In this document: piece after piece, positions 8,482 through 16,504 of the stretch
Numbering within the stretch: the first letter of the stretch is position 1
How the letters are laid out: every line of letters starts with the position of its first letter
Assembly: GCA_947258375.1 (NCBI GenBank)
Contig: CAMYIJ010000007.1
Location: 1 to 60,866 of the forward strand
Length of the DNA: 60,866 nucleotides
Reading direction: 5' to 3'
Source: an uncultured Acidimicrobiaceae bacterium
GTDB lineage: Bacteria; Actinomycetota; Acidimicrobiia; Spongiisociales; UBA5794
Translations under genes and position numbers: made by a program
Notes under the pieces: model-generated
Told to the model about the DNA's origin: nothing
Seen by the model: only the letters and a program-made list of their open reading frames with translations
Databases searched by the model: none

Positions 8482-9290
8482 GATTGGCCGAACAACTCGT
8501 CCAAATCGAAGTCGGCCGGGATTTCTCCGGCGTAGGTGAACGTGCCGCGATCGAGGATCTCGCGGGCGCCGTGCCGCAGTGCCGCGAACGCGGCAACCGC
8601 CAGCGCGCCGCCGATGCTGATGCGCTTGACCCCGGCATCCTCCAGCTCGGCCACCGACCAGTGCGGCCGCGCCAGCGCGTTCACCGGCCTGTCCACCGAG
8701 GCCACGAGGTGGCGCATCGTGTTGATGTCGGTGATGCCCGGCGCGTACAGCACGTCGGCGCCGGCCTCCTGGAAGGCCTGCAGGCGCTGGATCGTGTCAT
8801 CGACGTCCGGGCGGCCGTGCAGGAAGTTCTCCGCCCGGGCGGTCAGCACGAAGTCGTCGGGCAGTGCCCGGGCCGCCTCGACCGCGGCCGTGACCCGAGC
8901 CGTTGCCGGCTCTATGTCGTAGATCGGGGCGGCCGGATCGCCGGTGGAGTCCTCGATCGAGGCTCCGGCCAGACCGACCCCGCCGGCGCGCCGGATCGTC
9001 TCGGCGGCCGCGGCCGGTTCATCCCCATAGCCCCGCTCCAGGTCACCGTTGATTGGAAGGGAGGACGCCGCGCACAGGTCGGAGGCGTGCTGCAGCGCTT
9101 CGTCGCGGCTCACGGCGCGGATGCCGTCGGCCCGGCCCAGCGTGTAGGCATGGCCGGAGCTCGTCGTTGCCAGCGCCTCGAAGCCGAGGGATTCGAGGAG
9201 CTTGGCCGATCCGACATCCCAGGGGTTGGGCATGACGAACGCGCCGTCGCGCTCGTGCAGGGCTCGAAAAGATGCGCCTGTACTCACCAT
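8478..9290 (-). CDS. Isocitrate lyase/PEP mutase superfamily enzyme
   Basis: 270 residues, a single TIM-barrel of the ICL/PEPM family. Motifs: FVMPNPWDVGSAKLLESLGF at the N-terminus, ATTSSGHAYTLG, PINGDLERGYGDEP (Mg2+-binding Asp/Glu), VLTARAENFLHGRPD, GADVLYAPGITD and GVKRISIGG. It lacks the KKCGH signature of true isocitrate lyase. Members cleave or form C-C or C-P bonds next to carboxylates (2-methylisocitrate, oxaloacetate, phosphonates). It sits between the acyl-CoA dehydrogenase and the ligase with 1- and 4-bp overlaps, so it is co-translated with them, but no known carnitine step needs it. Start at ATG 9290 (TGATG overlap); GTG 9287 is possible. The long frame upstream of 9290 is a shadow. 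Confidence 0.8.
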   Translation of the reverse strand: MVSTGASFRALHERDGAFVMPNPWDVGSAKLLESLGFEALATTSSGHAYTLGRADGIRAVSRDEALQHASDLCAASSLPINGDLERGYGDEPAAAAETIRRAGGVGLAGASIEDSTGDPAAPIYDIEPATARVTAAVEAARALPDDFVLTARAENFLHGRPDVDDTIQRLQAFQEAGADVLYAPGITDINTMRHLVASVDRPVNALARPHWSVAELEDAGVKRISIGGALAVAAFAALRHGAREILDRGTFTYAGEIPADFDLDELFGQS

Positions 9291-10450
9291 CAACCTCCCA
9301 GTGGTCGCAGCATGGCTCGCGAGATTATGTGCCGTTGGATCTCCGACGTGCCGTCCCAGATGCGGTCGACCCGGGTGTCGCGCCAGAACATCTCGAGGGG
9401 GAGATCGTCCATGAGCCCCATGCCGCCGTAGATCTGGATCGCCTCGTCGGTGACGAACTGGCACATCTCGGTGGCGAACACCTTGGCCATCGCCGCGTCG
9501 GAGTCGGTCATCGTGCCCTCGGAATCCTTCCACGCCGCCCGGAACGTGAGCAGTTCGGCCGCGTCGTATTGAGTCTGCATATCGGCCAGCTTGAACGACA
9601 CGCCCTGGAACTTGCCGATCTTCTGGCCGAACTGCTCCCGGCTGGCCGCCCACTCCGTTGCGAGCTCGATGGCGCGGCGGGCCCGACCGAGGCAGATGGC
9701 GGCCACCTGGAGCCGGGTGGCGCCGAGCCACTCGTTGGCCACATCGAAGCCCTTGTGCTCCTCGCCGAGCACGTTGCCGGCGGGGATGCGACAGTCGTCG
9801 AAGTTCAAGATGGAGTTGTGATAGCCCTTGTTGGACACGGCGTTGTAGCCGGGCACGAGCTCGAAGCCCGGCGTGCCCATGTCGACCAGGAAGGCGGTGA
9901 TGCGCTTCTTGGGGCCTCGGGCCGTCTCCTCCTCGCCGGTGGCGGCGAACAGGATCACGTAGTCGGCCATGTCGGCGTGGCTGATGAAGTGTTTGGTGCC
10001 GTTGATGACGTACTCGTCGCCGTCGCGTACCGCCGTGCACTTCATGCCGCGCACATCGGAGCCGGCGTCGGGTTCGGACATGGCCAGGCAGTCGTAGCGC
10101 TCGCCTGTGATCGTCGGGATCAGGTAGCGCTCGATCTGGTCGCCCTCACAGGCCATGAGGATGTTCGAGGGTCGGGCGATGATGTAGTTGAGGGCGTAGC
10201 CGGCGGCTCCCAGCTCGCGTTCGACCAGCGCCATCGTGAAGCTGTCGAGCCCGCCGCCGCCGTACTCCTCGGGCATATTGGGCGCATAGATCCCGGCCGC
10301 GATTGCTTTCGCCTTGATCGACTCCACCAGCCCGTCCGGCACGTGGTCGTTCTTCTCCACCTCGGCCTCGTGGGGCAGGAGCTCTTTCTTCACGAATTCC
10401 CGCGTCGTCTGCACGATGAGTTTCTGTTCCGAAGTGAGATCGAAGTTCAT
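9290..10450 (-). CDS. Acyl-CoA dehydrogenase, likely gamma-butyrobetainyl-CoA dehydrogenase
   Basis: 386 residues from ATG 10450, preceded by GGAGGG at 5-nt spacing. Standard three-part ACAD: N-terminal helices (MNFDLTSEQKLIVQTTREF), FAD/substrate core with CLAMSEPDAGSDVRGMK and NGTKHFISHADMADY, C-terminal helices with REQFGQKIGKFQGVSFKLADM and IQIYGGMGLMDDLPLEMFWRD. The Glu in PLEMFWRD sits where the catalytic base of medium-chain ACADs lies. Position between a CaiD-like hydratase, a CoA ligase and carnitine dehydrogenase suggests it oxidises gamma-butyrobetainyl-CoA to crotonobetainyl-CoA; the direction and substrate are inferred. The 217-bp gap upstream (10451-10667) has a short GC hairpin (near 10587) but no gene. 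Confidence 0.85.
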   Translation of the reverse strand: MNFDLTSEQKLIVQTTREFVKKELLPHEAEVEKNDHVPDGLVESIKAKAIAAGIYAPNMPEEYGGGGLDSFTMALVERELGAAGYALNYIIARPSNILMACEGDQIERYLIPTITGERYDCLAMSEPDAGSDVRGMKCTAVRDGDEYVINGTKHFISHADMADYVILFAATGEEETARGPKKRITAFLVDMGTPGFELVPGYNAVSNKGYHNSILNFDDCRIPAGNVLGEEHKGFDVANEWLGATRLQVAAICLGRARRAIELATEWAASREQFGQKIGKFQGVSFKLADMQTQYDAAELLTFRAAWKDSEGTMTDSDAAMAKVFATEMCQFVTDEAIQIYGGMGLMDDLPLEMFWRDTRVDRIWDGTSEIQRHIISRAMLRPLGG

Positions 10451-10667
10451 GTGTCCCTCCGGAGGGGGGAAGGTCCCTGCGCAGCAGGTAGGGGGGCGCG
10501 TCGTCTGGTGTGGGCCCCGGTTGGAGGTGGTCCGAGAGGTGGGTGTGACGGGTCCCTCTGGCCGGGAGCCACCTCGAGCACGCGCCCCCCTTCCCGCCCT
10601 GCGGGCGGTGCCCCTCCTCTCGCCGGGGGGAGCCATGTACCGCTGCTTTGCCCGACCGGCCCCTTGA

Positions 10668-12152
10668 TCACTCCGGTACCTCCATGATCCGCCCCACGTC
10701 CTTCGGCCGTGGCATGTCCCTGTGTACTTCCCATATCGCCTCCAGGGCTTTCCTCGGGCCTGGCATGATCGGGGTCGATCTGGCTGCCACGGTATCGACA
10801 TGCACCAGCATCTGCTCGGTGGTGCACAGCAACTCGTCGGTGTCTTCGTTGTACATCTCGTGGTAGAAGTGCAGCCGTTTGTCGTCCAATCCGAGGATCT
10901 GGGTAGTGAAGCGCAACGGGTCGTCGAGCAGCGCTTCCTTGCGATAGTTGATGTGGCTCTCGACGGTGTAGAAGGAATTCTCCGCCGCCCGGTATCCCTC
11001 GTCGTCGCCGATGTAGCGAAACAGCGCGTCCGAGGCCCAGCCGAAGGCCGTCAAGAAGGCCGCCTCGGTCATGTGGTCGTTGTAGTCGACCCACTCCGGC
11101 TCCACCTGGCAGCGATAGAGAGCCAGCGGAGCGCCGACATCTTCGCCTTCGCGCCAGCGCACGGCGCCGTGGTCGAATCGACGGGCTTCCCGGTTGGCGA
11201 AGACCCTCCCCGCTCCGATGTCGACCGCCCGCAGTGCCTTCATCACCGCGATCAGGTAGTCGTCGCGCAGTCGCTCGAGCTCCTCGACCGTCCGGCCGGC
11301 AGCTTGCTCGGCCGTGCCCGTCACCAGCGCGTCGACGATCTCGTCCGTCAGTTCCGGCGCTTCCAGCTTCGTCCACGGCAGCTTCAGAGAGGGCCCAAAC
11401 TGGTCGAGCAGATGGCGCATACCGCCCGCGCCTCCGGCGAGGTGGTAGACCAGGTTGGTGCCCATGGCGGCCCAGCGCAGGCCGGGTCCGTAGATGATCG
11501 AGTCGTCGAGCTCGCCGGTAGTCGCATGGCCGTCTTGGACGATGTGCAGGATCTCGCGCCATAGCGCTTCCTGGAGCCGGTCCGCCAGGTGGCCGTCGAT
11601 CTCGTGGCGGACCTTCAACGGGTGCATGTCGAGGAAGTCATAGACCTCCATCGCGGCTGCAATCGCCTCAGGCGAGGTGGCGCGGCCGCCGACCACTTCG
11701 CACAGCGGGAGGAGGTACACGGGGTTGAACGGGTGGCCGACCAGCATCCTGTCCTGAGCGACGCAATTGACCGCCAGCTCGCTCATCAAGAGGCCCGAGG
11801 TGCTCGTGGCAATGATCACGTCCGGGGGAGTGACGGCGTCGACCTGAGCCAGCAGAGTCTGCTTGAGCGCCAGGTTTTCTGGTACCGACTCCTGGACGAA
11901 GTCGGCGGTGGCGCCAACCTCGTCAATCGATCCGACGAAACGGAGTCGGTCCGGATCAGCTCCCGGGTAGATGCCTAGCTTGCGCACCGCCGGCCAGGCT
12001 CGTTCGATGGCCTCTCGCGTCTTGTCGGCGGCGTGCGGGTCGAGGTCCCAGGCAACGACGTCGAGCCCGCGGCCCAGCGCCCGGGCCGCCCATCCGGCGC
12101 CGATCACGCCGCAGCCGATCACTCCGAAGGTGGCTACGTCGGTCCGATACAT
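10668..12152 (-). CDS. L-carnitine dehydrogenase fused to a hotdog thioesterase
   Basis: 494 residues. Residues 1-330 are a 3-hydroxyacyl-CoA-dehydrogenase-like NAD enzyme: FGVIGCGVIGAGWAARAL Rossmann motif at 9-25, STSGLLMSEL, VGHPFNPVYLLPL at 138-150. Residues about 340-494 are a 4HBT-type hotdog domain (YRCQVEPEWVDYNDHM at 346-361). Carnitine dehydrogenase-thioesterase fusions are known from rhizobia, where the first part makes 3-dehydrocarnitine and the thioesterase hydrolyses betainyl-CoA. The BKACE gene next door makes exactly that thioester, so the assignment is strong. Start ATG 12152 with GGAG 5 nt upstream; the frame upstream of it is antisense to BKACE. Gap to BKACE is 8 bp. Confidence 0.88.
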   Translation of the reverse strand: MYRTDVATFGVIGCGVIGAGWAARALGRGLDVVAWDLDPHAADKTREAIERAWPAVRKLGIYPGADPDRLRFVGSIDEVGATADFVQESVPENLALKQTLLAQVDAVTPPDVIIATSTSGLLMSELAVNCVAQDRMLVGHPFNPVYLLPLCEVVGGRATSPEAIAAAMEVYDFLDMHPLKVRHEIDGHLADRLQEALWREILHIVQDGHATTGELDDSIIYGPGLRWAAMGTNLVYHLAGGAGGMRHLLDQFGPSLKLPWTKLEAPELTDEIVDALVTGTAEQAAGRTVEELERLRDDYLIAVMKALRAVDIGAGRVFANREARRFDHGAVRWREGEDVGAPLALYRCQVEPEWVDYNDHMTEAAFLTAFGWASDALFRYIGDDEGYRAAENSFYTVESHINYRKEALLDDPLRFTTQILGLDDKRLHFYHEMYNEDTDELLCTTEQMLVHVDTVAARSTPIMPGPRKALEAIWEVHRDMPRPKDVGRIMEVPE

Positions 12153-12160
12153 TCGAGCTC

Positions 12161-13087
12161 CTAGAAGTTGACAGCGTCGAGTCCCTTGAGGTCGAGCCGC
12201 TCCCGCGTCTCCTCCGGCGTGGCCGGCTCGCGTGACAGCTCGCCGAGGATGCGCACGATTTTCTCGACTTGCTCGGCGTTCGACTCGGCGAGTTTGCCCT
12301 TGCGCAGATACAGGCCGTCCTCGAGGCCGACGCGGACGTTGCCTCCCATGGTCGCTCCGGCCGTGACGAGGTCGAACTGGTGGCGGCCGCCACCGAGTAT
12401 CGACCACTCGAGATCGTTTCCGAACAACCGGTTGGCGACAGTCTTCATGGCGACGACGTTCTCGACATCGGGACCGATGCCGCCGAAGGTGCCCATCACG
12501 AACTGGATGAAGATCGGCGGCTTCACGAGGCCCTGGTCGGCGAAATAGGCGAGCGTGTAGAGGTGCGACAGATCGTATGCCTCGAATTCGAAGCGGCACC
12601 CGGTCTCATCGGCCAGGGTCGTGAGCATGTACTCGATGTCGCCGAAGTTGTTGACGAAGGGCTCCCGCTTGGTGCTCTCGAGGAATGGCTCCTCCCAGTC
12701 GTACTTCCAGCGGCCCTCGTACTTCGGGACCATCTGGAAGAGCCCGTAATTCATCGTGCCGAGGTTGCAGGTCGCCAGCTCGGGGCGCAGCTCCTTGATG
12801 ACGCGCAGCCGCTCTTCGATCGTCTGGCCGGTGGCGCCGCCGGTGGTGATCGAGATGACGGCGTCGCTGCGGGCCTTGATTCCGGAGCAGTACTCGCGGA
12901 AGATCGCCGGGTCGGATATCGGGCGACCGTCATGGGGGTCCCGGGCGTGAATGTGAATCACCGCGGCGCCGGCGCCGGCGGCGTCGACGGACTGATCGAT
13001 GTGCTCGTCGACCGTGATCGGGATGTCGCTGTTCATCGTGGGCGTGTGAGAGCCCCCGGTGACTGCACAGGTGACGATGACGCTCAT
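12161..13087 (-). CDS. Beta-keto acid cleavage enzyme (BKACE), 3-dehydrocarnitine type
   Basis: 308 residues, typical BKACE (DUF849) length. Metal-binding AAVIHIHARDPHDGRPISD (His pair near residues 45-50), SITTGGATGQTIEERL, and EFEAYDLSHLY with the distal Glu are present. BKACEs condense a beta-keto acid with acetyl-CoA to give acetoacetate and a new acyl-CoA. In carnitine degraders the CdhC-type member turns 3-dehydrocarnitine into betainyl-CoA. Adjacent carnitine dehydrogenase-thioesterase supports that substrate. Start ATG 13087 behind GGAGGA at 6-nt spacing. Subfamily specificity cannot be proved from motifs alone. Confidence 0.88.
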   Translation of the reverse strand: MSVIVTCAVTGGSHTPTMNSDIPITVDEHIDQSVDAAGAGAAVIHIHARDPHDGRPISDPAIFREYCSGIKARSDAVISITTGGATGQTIEERLRVIKELRPELATCNLGTMNYGLFQMVPKYEGRWKYDWEEPFLESTKREPFVNNFGDIEYMLTTLADETGCRFEFEAYDLSHLYTLAYFADQGLVKPPIFIQFVMGTFGGIGPDVENVVAMKTVANRLFGNDLEWSILGGGRHQFDLVTAGATMGGNVRVGLEDGLYLRKGKLAESNAEQVEKIVRILGELSREPATPEETRERLDLKGLDAVNF

Positions 13088-13152
13088 GGCAATTCCTCCG
13101 CCGGTTCTCGGGCTGGTTGGACCGATGCTACGCGGCGGCGACGGTAGTTGGC

Positions 13153-13575
13153 TCAGAGCGGCCGCGCCTGCCTCCACCGTTCGATCCGTCGCAGGTGATG
13201 GTGATCCTTGTCCAGGTCGTCTATCCGCTTGTATGCGATTACGTGCTCGATGAGGACGAACGGCACGCCGTCGAATAGCTCGGCAGTATCGATGAGAACG
13301 TTGATGTCCATGTCCACGTCTCCGTAGGCCCACGTTGTGCCCACGCTGAGGGCTCCGTCGAAGAACCCGGCGACGGTGACATCCTCTTCGGGCAGGTAGG
13401 TGAGATCGCCCTGGTCGAGCGCCCTTTCCCACGCGCTTCCCCTGGCGATGACGTCGATATCGTTGGCGTCCTCGATGATGCCGCGCACGAGGAGGGGACC
13501 GCTGCCGAACACCGCGTAGTCCCCGACCGGCAGATCGACGGCACGAAGCAGCTCATATGCGGTCGCCGAGTTCAT
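13153..13575 (-). CDS. Nucleotidyltransferase-fold protein, unknown role
   Basis: 140 residues. The segment YAVFGSGPLLVRGIIEDANDIDV (split across residues 20-42) looks like the minimal nucleotidyltransferase core: a GS-type turn (24-26) followed by D39-I-D41. A later VDMDINVLIDT could carry the third acidic residue. The C-terminus is basic and His-rich (DKDHHHLRRIERWRQ). The ATG overlaps the MFS transporter stop (ATGA, 13572-13575), so it is co-translated with it, 66 bp ahead of the BKACE. Similar stand-alone proteins are often uncharacterised or act as MNT-type antitoxins; I see no HEPN partner. Confidence 0.6.
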   Translation of the reverse strand: MNSATAYELLRAVDLPVGDYAVFGSGPLLVRGIIEDANDIDVIARGSAWERALDQGDLTYLPEEDVTVAGFFDGALSVGTTWAYGDVDMDINVLIDTAELFDGVPFVLIEHVIAYKRIDDLDKDHHHLRRIERWRQARPL

Positions 13576-14852
13576 TGCACGATCGGCTGATCCGGGAGCG
13601 GTTGTGGCTTGTATGTCTCCGGCCCGGCAAAGAGCCTGCCGCGCTCAGCCCACAGCACGAACCCGAAAGCGAGCACGCCGAAGATCGCGAAGCCCATGAC
13701 GATCGGCGTCACGGTGTCTTCGAACTGGCGGTCGATGATCGAGCCGAGGAGGGCTCCTCCCGCCAGTGACATCGTGCCGATGACCGCCGAAGCTGTGCCG
13801 GCGATGTGGCCGAGGGGCAACATCGCGATTGTGTTGAAGTTGGGGATGAGCAGGGCATGGAGGCCCAACATGAAGACCAGCCCCACGATGAACGTCGAGA
13901 AACTCGGATTGCCGTCTGCGGCGGCGGTCACCGCCCAGAAGACACCGCCACCGATCACGTATGCGATGAGGACGATGTGGACCATACGGTTGGCACCGAT
14001 ACGTTCGACCAGCCTGGCGTTGATCAGCATCGACGACCCCATCGCCGCCGCGATCCCTCCGAAGATGAACGGGAACTGGTCGGGTCGTCCGTAGATCTCC
14101 CCGAAGATGCGCTCGGAGCTGGCGAGATATGAGGTGAACACGCCGAAGGTCATCGTCATCGCCAGCGTGTAGCCGAGAGGCAGGCGGCTGGCAACGACCT
14201 CACGTATCGCGCCCGTGATCTTGCGCCGGTCTATCGGAAGTCGGTTGGCCGGGTCGAGCGTCTCGGGAAGCACCCGGGCCCAGAGCGCCATGATGATCAC
14301 GATCACCAGCCCGAAGACGAAGACCGACTGCCACGGGAAGATCGCAATGAGGCCGGCGCCGACCGACGGGGCCAGGATCGGCACCGTGACGAAGACGGCC
14401 ATGATGTACGACATCGCCTTCGACATCTGCTCTCCGGAGTATGAGTCGCGCACTATGGATACGGCGACAACGCGGGGACCGGCCGCGCCAACACCCCATA
14501 TGAAGCGGCTCAGAAGCAGCAGGTCGAGGGACGGCGCCAGGAGTGATCCAATCGCGCCGAGGCCGTAGATGGTAAAGCCGGCGTACAGAACGGGCTTCCG
14601 CCCGAACCGGTCGGCGAGCGGACCGTAGAAGAACTGGGCGAGGGCCATGCCGAGCAGGAACATGGTCACAACCTGGGCGACTCTCGTGGAGTCGGCCGAG
14701 AGGCCGTAGTGATCGCGGATATCGTCGAACGCCGGCAGCATCATGTCGATTGCCAGTGCTCCCATGGCCATGATCATCGACAGCAGTGCGGTGAAATGCC
14801 CGCGACTGAGGGGGGTGCGGCGGGCGGTCGATGCGGGCGAGGCCATAGTCAT
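13572..14852 (-). CDS. MFS transporter, Bcr/CflA drug-resistance type
   Basis: 426 residues with about 12 hydrophobic helices. MFS signature between helices 2 and 3: FFYGPLADRFGRKPVLYAG. The N-terminal motif ALAIDMMLPAFDDIRDHYGLS is typical of the Bcr/CflA subgroup of drug:H+ antiporters. It heads the minus-strand group that includes carnitine genes, so it could export or import a quaternary amine, but Bcr/CflA relatives are mostly drug exporters and carnitine uptake usually uses BCCT or ABC systems. Start ATG 14852 (SD-like GGAAAG); ATG 14846 is also possible. Confidence 0.85.
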   Translation of the reverse strand: MTMASPASTARRTPLSRGHFTALLSMIMAMGALAIDMMLPAFDDIRDHYGLSADSTRVAQVVTMFLLGMALAQFFYGPLADRFGRKPVLYAGFTIYGLGAIGSLLAPSLDLLLLSRFIWGVGAAGPRVVAVSIVRDSYSGEQMSKAMSYIMAVFVTVPILAPSVGAGLIAIFPWQSVFVFGLVIVIIMALWARVLPETLDPANRLPIDRRKITGAIREVVASRLPLGYTLAMTMTFGVFTSYLASSERIFGEIYGRPDQFPFIFGGIAAAMGSSMLINARLVERIGANRMVHIVLIAYVIGGGVFWAVTAAADGNPSFSTFIVGLVFMLGLHALLIPNFNTIAMLPLGHIAGTASAVIGTMSLAGGALLGSIIDRQFEDTVTPIVMGFAIFGVLAFGFVLWAERGRLFAGPETYKPQPLPDQPIVQ

Positions 14853-14936
14853 GTGCTTTCCGGCGGACGCCCCTTACGGTAGTAGTAGTCGCGGTCGGCC
14901 TGGTTGGCGCATCCCCGAGCGCGAGTGAATGGAGGC

Positions 14937-15656
14937 TCAGTTCGCGGGCCTGGTGGCTTCCGGTTTCTCGAGAACCATGATGTAGTCGCTGTTGGCCGCG
15001 CCGCCAAAGGACCCGAGAGTGATCGCCTGCAGGAGTCGGGAAGCCCCTCGATAGACCTGGTAGAGCACTCTGGTCCTTTCCCGCAGCCGGAGGAGCATGG
15101 TGTCGTACTCCCGGTAGAAGATCGGGGACAGGTTCTTTTTCCGGGCGAAGTCTCGCAGGGCTCTTGGCGACATCGACTTGCGCAGGAACGTAGGGAATGG
15201 CCCGTGGTCCTCGGTGCCGGCTCGCTTGTTACCAAGGATGTGCTTGATAGCGAACACGTGAAACGAGTGTGGGGTGAACTTCGTCGCCAGCGTCTTGAGC
15301 GAGCGGATATTCGGGGCACCGAGAACGATGAGGCCGCCGGGCCTCACCGTGCGAGCAAACCCCGCCAGCGCCGGTTCGGGACGTTCCAGGTGCTCGAGGA
15401 CGTTCCAGCAAATGACCAGGTCGTATGCTTCGAGCTCGTATTCGTAGGTGACGATGTCCCCAACGATCTTCGTTGACAACTCGTCGTTTCGCGCCAGCTG
15501 CTTCTCTGAGATGTCTATTCCCACCGAGTAGAAGTCCTCGGGAAGGCTCACATGGCTTTCGGCTCCGCAACCCGCTTGGAGGACGCTGGGCTTGTCCGGC
15601 CACTCGGTCGCGGCGAGCATCAGCTCCAGGTCTCGAATCGCCGGTCTGCTTGACAT
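14937..15656 (-). CDS. Class I SAM-dependent methyltransferase
   Basis: 239 residues. SAM-binding motif I is SVLQAGCGAESHVSL (about 24-38; QAGCG in place of the common DxGCG), motif II YSVGIDISEKQL, motif IV YDLVICWNVLEHLERPEPAL, then VRPGGLIVLGAPN. This is the Methyltransf_11-type fold. The C-terminal third (PHSFHVFAIKHILG ... LLRLRERTRVLYQVYRGA) is basic and may bind a large or membrane-linked substrate, as in methyltransferases of cell-surface glycan pathways. No neighbour indicates the substrate. A GAGGTG site 4 nt before ATG 15656 supports the start. The 239 bp upstream (15657-15895) show no gene. Confidence 0.75.
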   Translation of the reverse strand: MSSRPAIRDLELMLAATEWPDKPSVLQAGCGAESHVSLPEDFYSVGIDISEKQLARNDELSTKIVGDIVTYEYELEAYDLVICWNVLEHLERPEPALAGFARTVRPGGLIVLGAPNIRSLKTLATKFTPHSFHVFAIKHILGNKRAGTEDHGPFPTFLRKSMSPRALRDFARKKNLSPIFYREYDTMLLRLRERTRVLYQVYRGASRLLQAITLGSFGGAANSDYIMVLEKPEATRPAN

Positions 15657-15895
15657 TACGCACCTCGCCGTTGCAGTGGCAGCGCCTGCTGTGATGACAA
15701 CAGGTTGGGCGATCGTACCAGTTGTGCGGTCGGTGAACCGGAGGCGCGTCCCCTTTAGGATTCAGGTCCGGCCGGGGCCGACCGAGCGGCCCGGGCTCGG
15801 GATTCGACTGATTGAGGCAGACCGCAGAGACCAATCGAGTCCGTCGCACGCAGCCGCGCGCCTCTTGCCTTGCGCTAGCGGCGGACCGCATGTCG

Positions 15896-16360
15896 TCAGG
15901 GCGCCGGCGAGTCGGTGCCGGCCAACTTCCTGAATAGATCGCGTCGCGTCGGGTTGGCCACCGACTGCTCCTGGACAGCGCGGGCGACCGCATCGCGGAA
16001 CGGTTCAGTCAGGGCCGCAGCGGCATGCTGGGCGGCTTCCCGATCCGCGAAGGCACGCACATCCGGCACGAGGTTCACACTCGCATACCGCTCGATGCTG
16101 TCGAGGGTGCCTTCAGAGACAGGGAAGCGGCGCTTGCCGACCAGCAGCTCCGAAATGGTCTTGCCCTCGGGCTGGAAGAACACGCCCATGAGGGTCCGTG
16201 GTGTGATGAGGACAAGGGTTGGTACCTCTCCGACCATCGCGGCCCCGACCACCTCGACCACCAGATTCGGGTTGCAGGCCGGATCTTCGAGGAACGACCT
16301 GTGGTGAATCCGCTCGAACTCCGCACTCACTGTCGCGACGACTTCTCGAATCTCGCTCAC
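15896..16360 (-). CDS. HybE-like protein ([NiFe]-hydrogenase chaperone family)
   Basis: 154 residues. The order of blocks resembles HybE: NPNLVVEVVGAAMV, then LVLITPRTLMGVFFQPEG (HybE has a VLVTPWxMN block here), GKRRFPVSEGTLDSIE, and near the end VRAFADREAAQHAAAAL. HybE relatives help maturation or Tat export of hydrogenase large subunits. No hydrogenase or hyp gene is present within the window, so the protein may serve another enzyme. GTG start at 16360 with a GAGG-type site upstream. Similarity was judged by eye only. Confidence 0.5.
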   Translation of the reverse strand: MSEIREVVATVSAEFERIHHRSFLEDPACNPNLVVEVVGAAMVGEVPTLVLITPRTLMGVFFQPEGKTISELLVGKRRFPVSEGTLDSIERYASVNLVPDVRAFADREAAQHAAAALTEPFRDAVARAVQEQSVANPTRRDLFRKLAGTDSPAP

Positions 16361-16504
16361 CGTGCCTCATTCCTCTTTCGAAGTCCTCGCGAATGTCCCT
16401 TCAATTGGGCCTCAACTCCCTAGAGCGGACACCGCGGTCGCGTATGCACATTACTAACGCGAAGGCTGCCCTTCGGCACGTCGTGCGCGATCGTCCCGAT
16501 GTGC

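Noticed and set aside
9291..10040. Upstream extension of the PEP-mutase-type gene
   Set aside because: The extra 250 codons are antisense-free but lie inside the acyl-CoA dehydrogenase in another frame and are Arg/His-rich; ATG 9290 with TGATG overlap is the natural start.
9272..10687. 471-codon plus-strand open frame opposite the acyl-CoA dehydrogenase
   Set aside because: It mirrors a gene with full ACAD motifs, has no recognisable domains, and is a codon-bias shadow of GC-rich DNA.
12153..12599. Upstream extension of the carnitine dehydrogenase frame
   Set aside because: It overlaps the BKACE coding sequence in another frame, while ATG 12152 has a ribosome site and starts the Rossmann fold.
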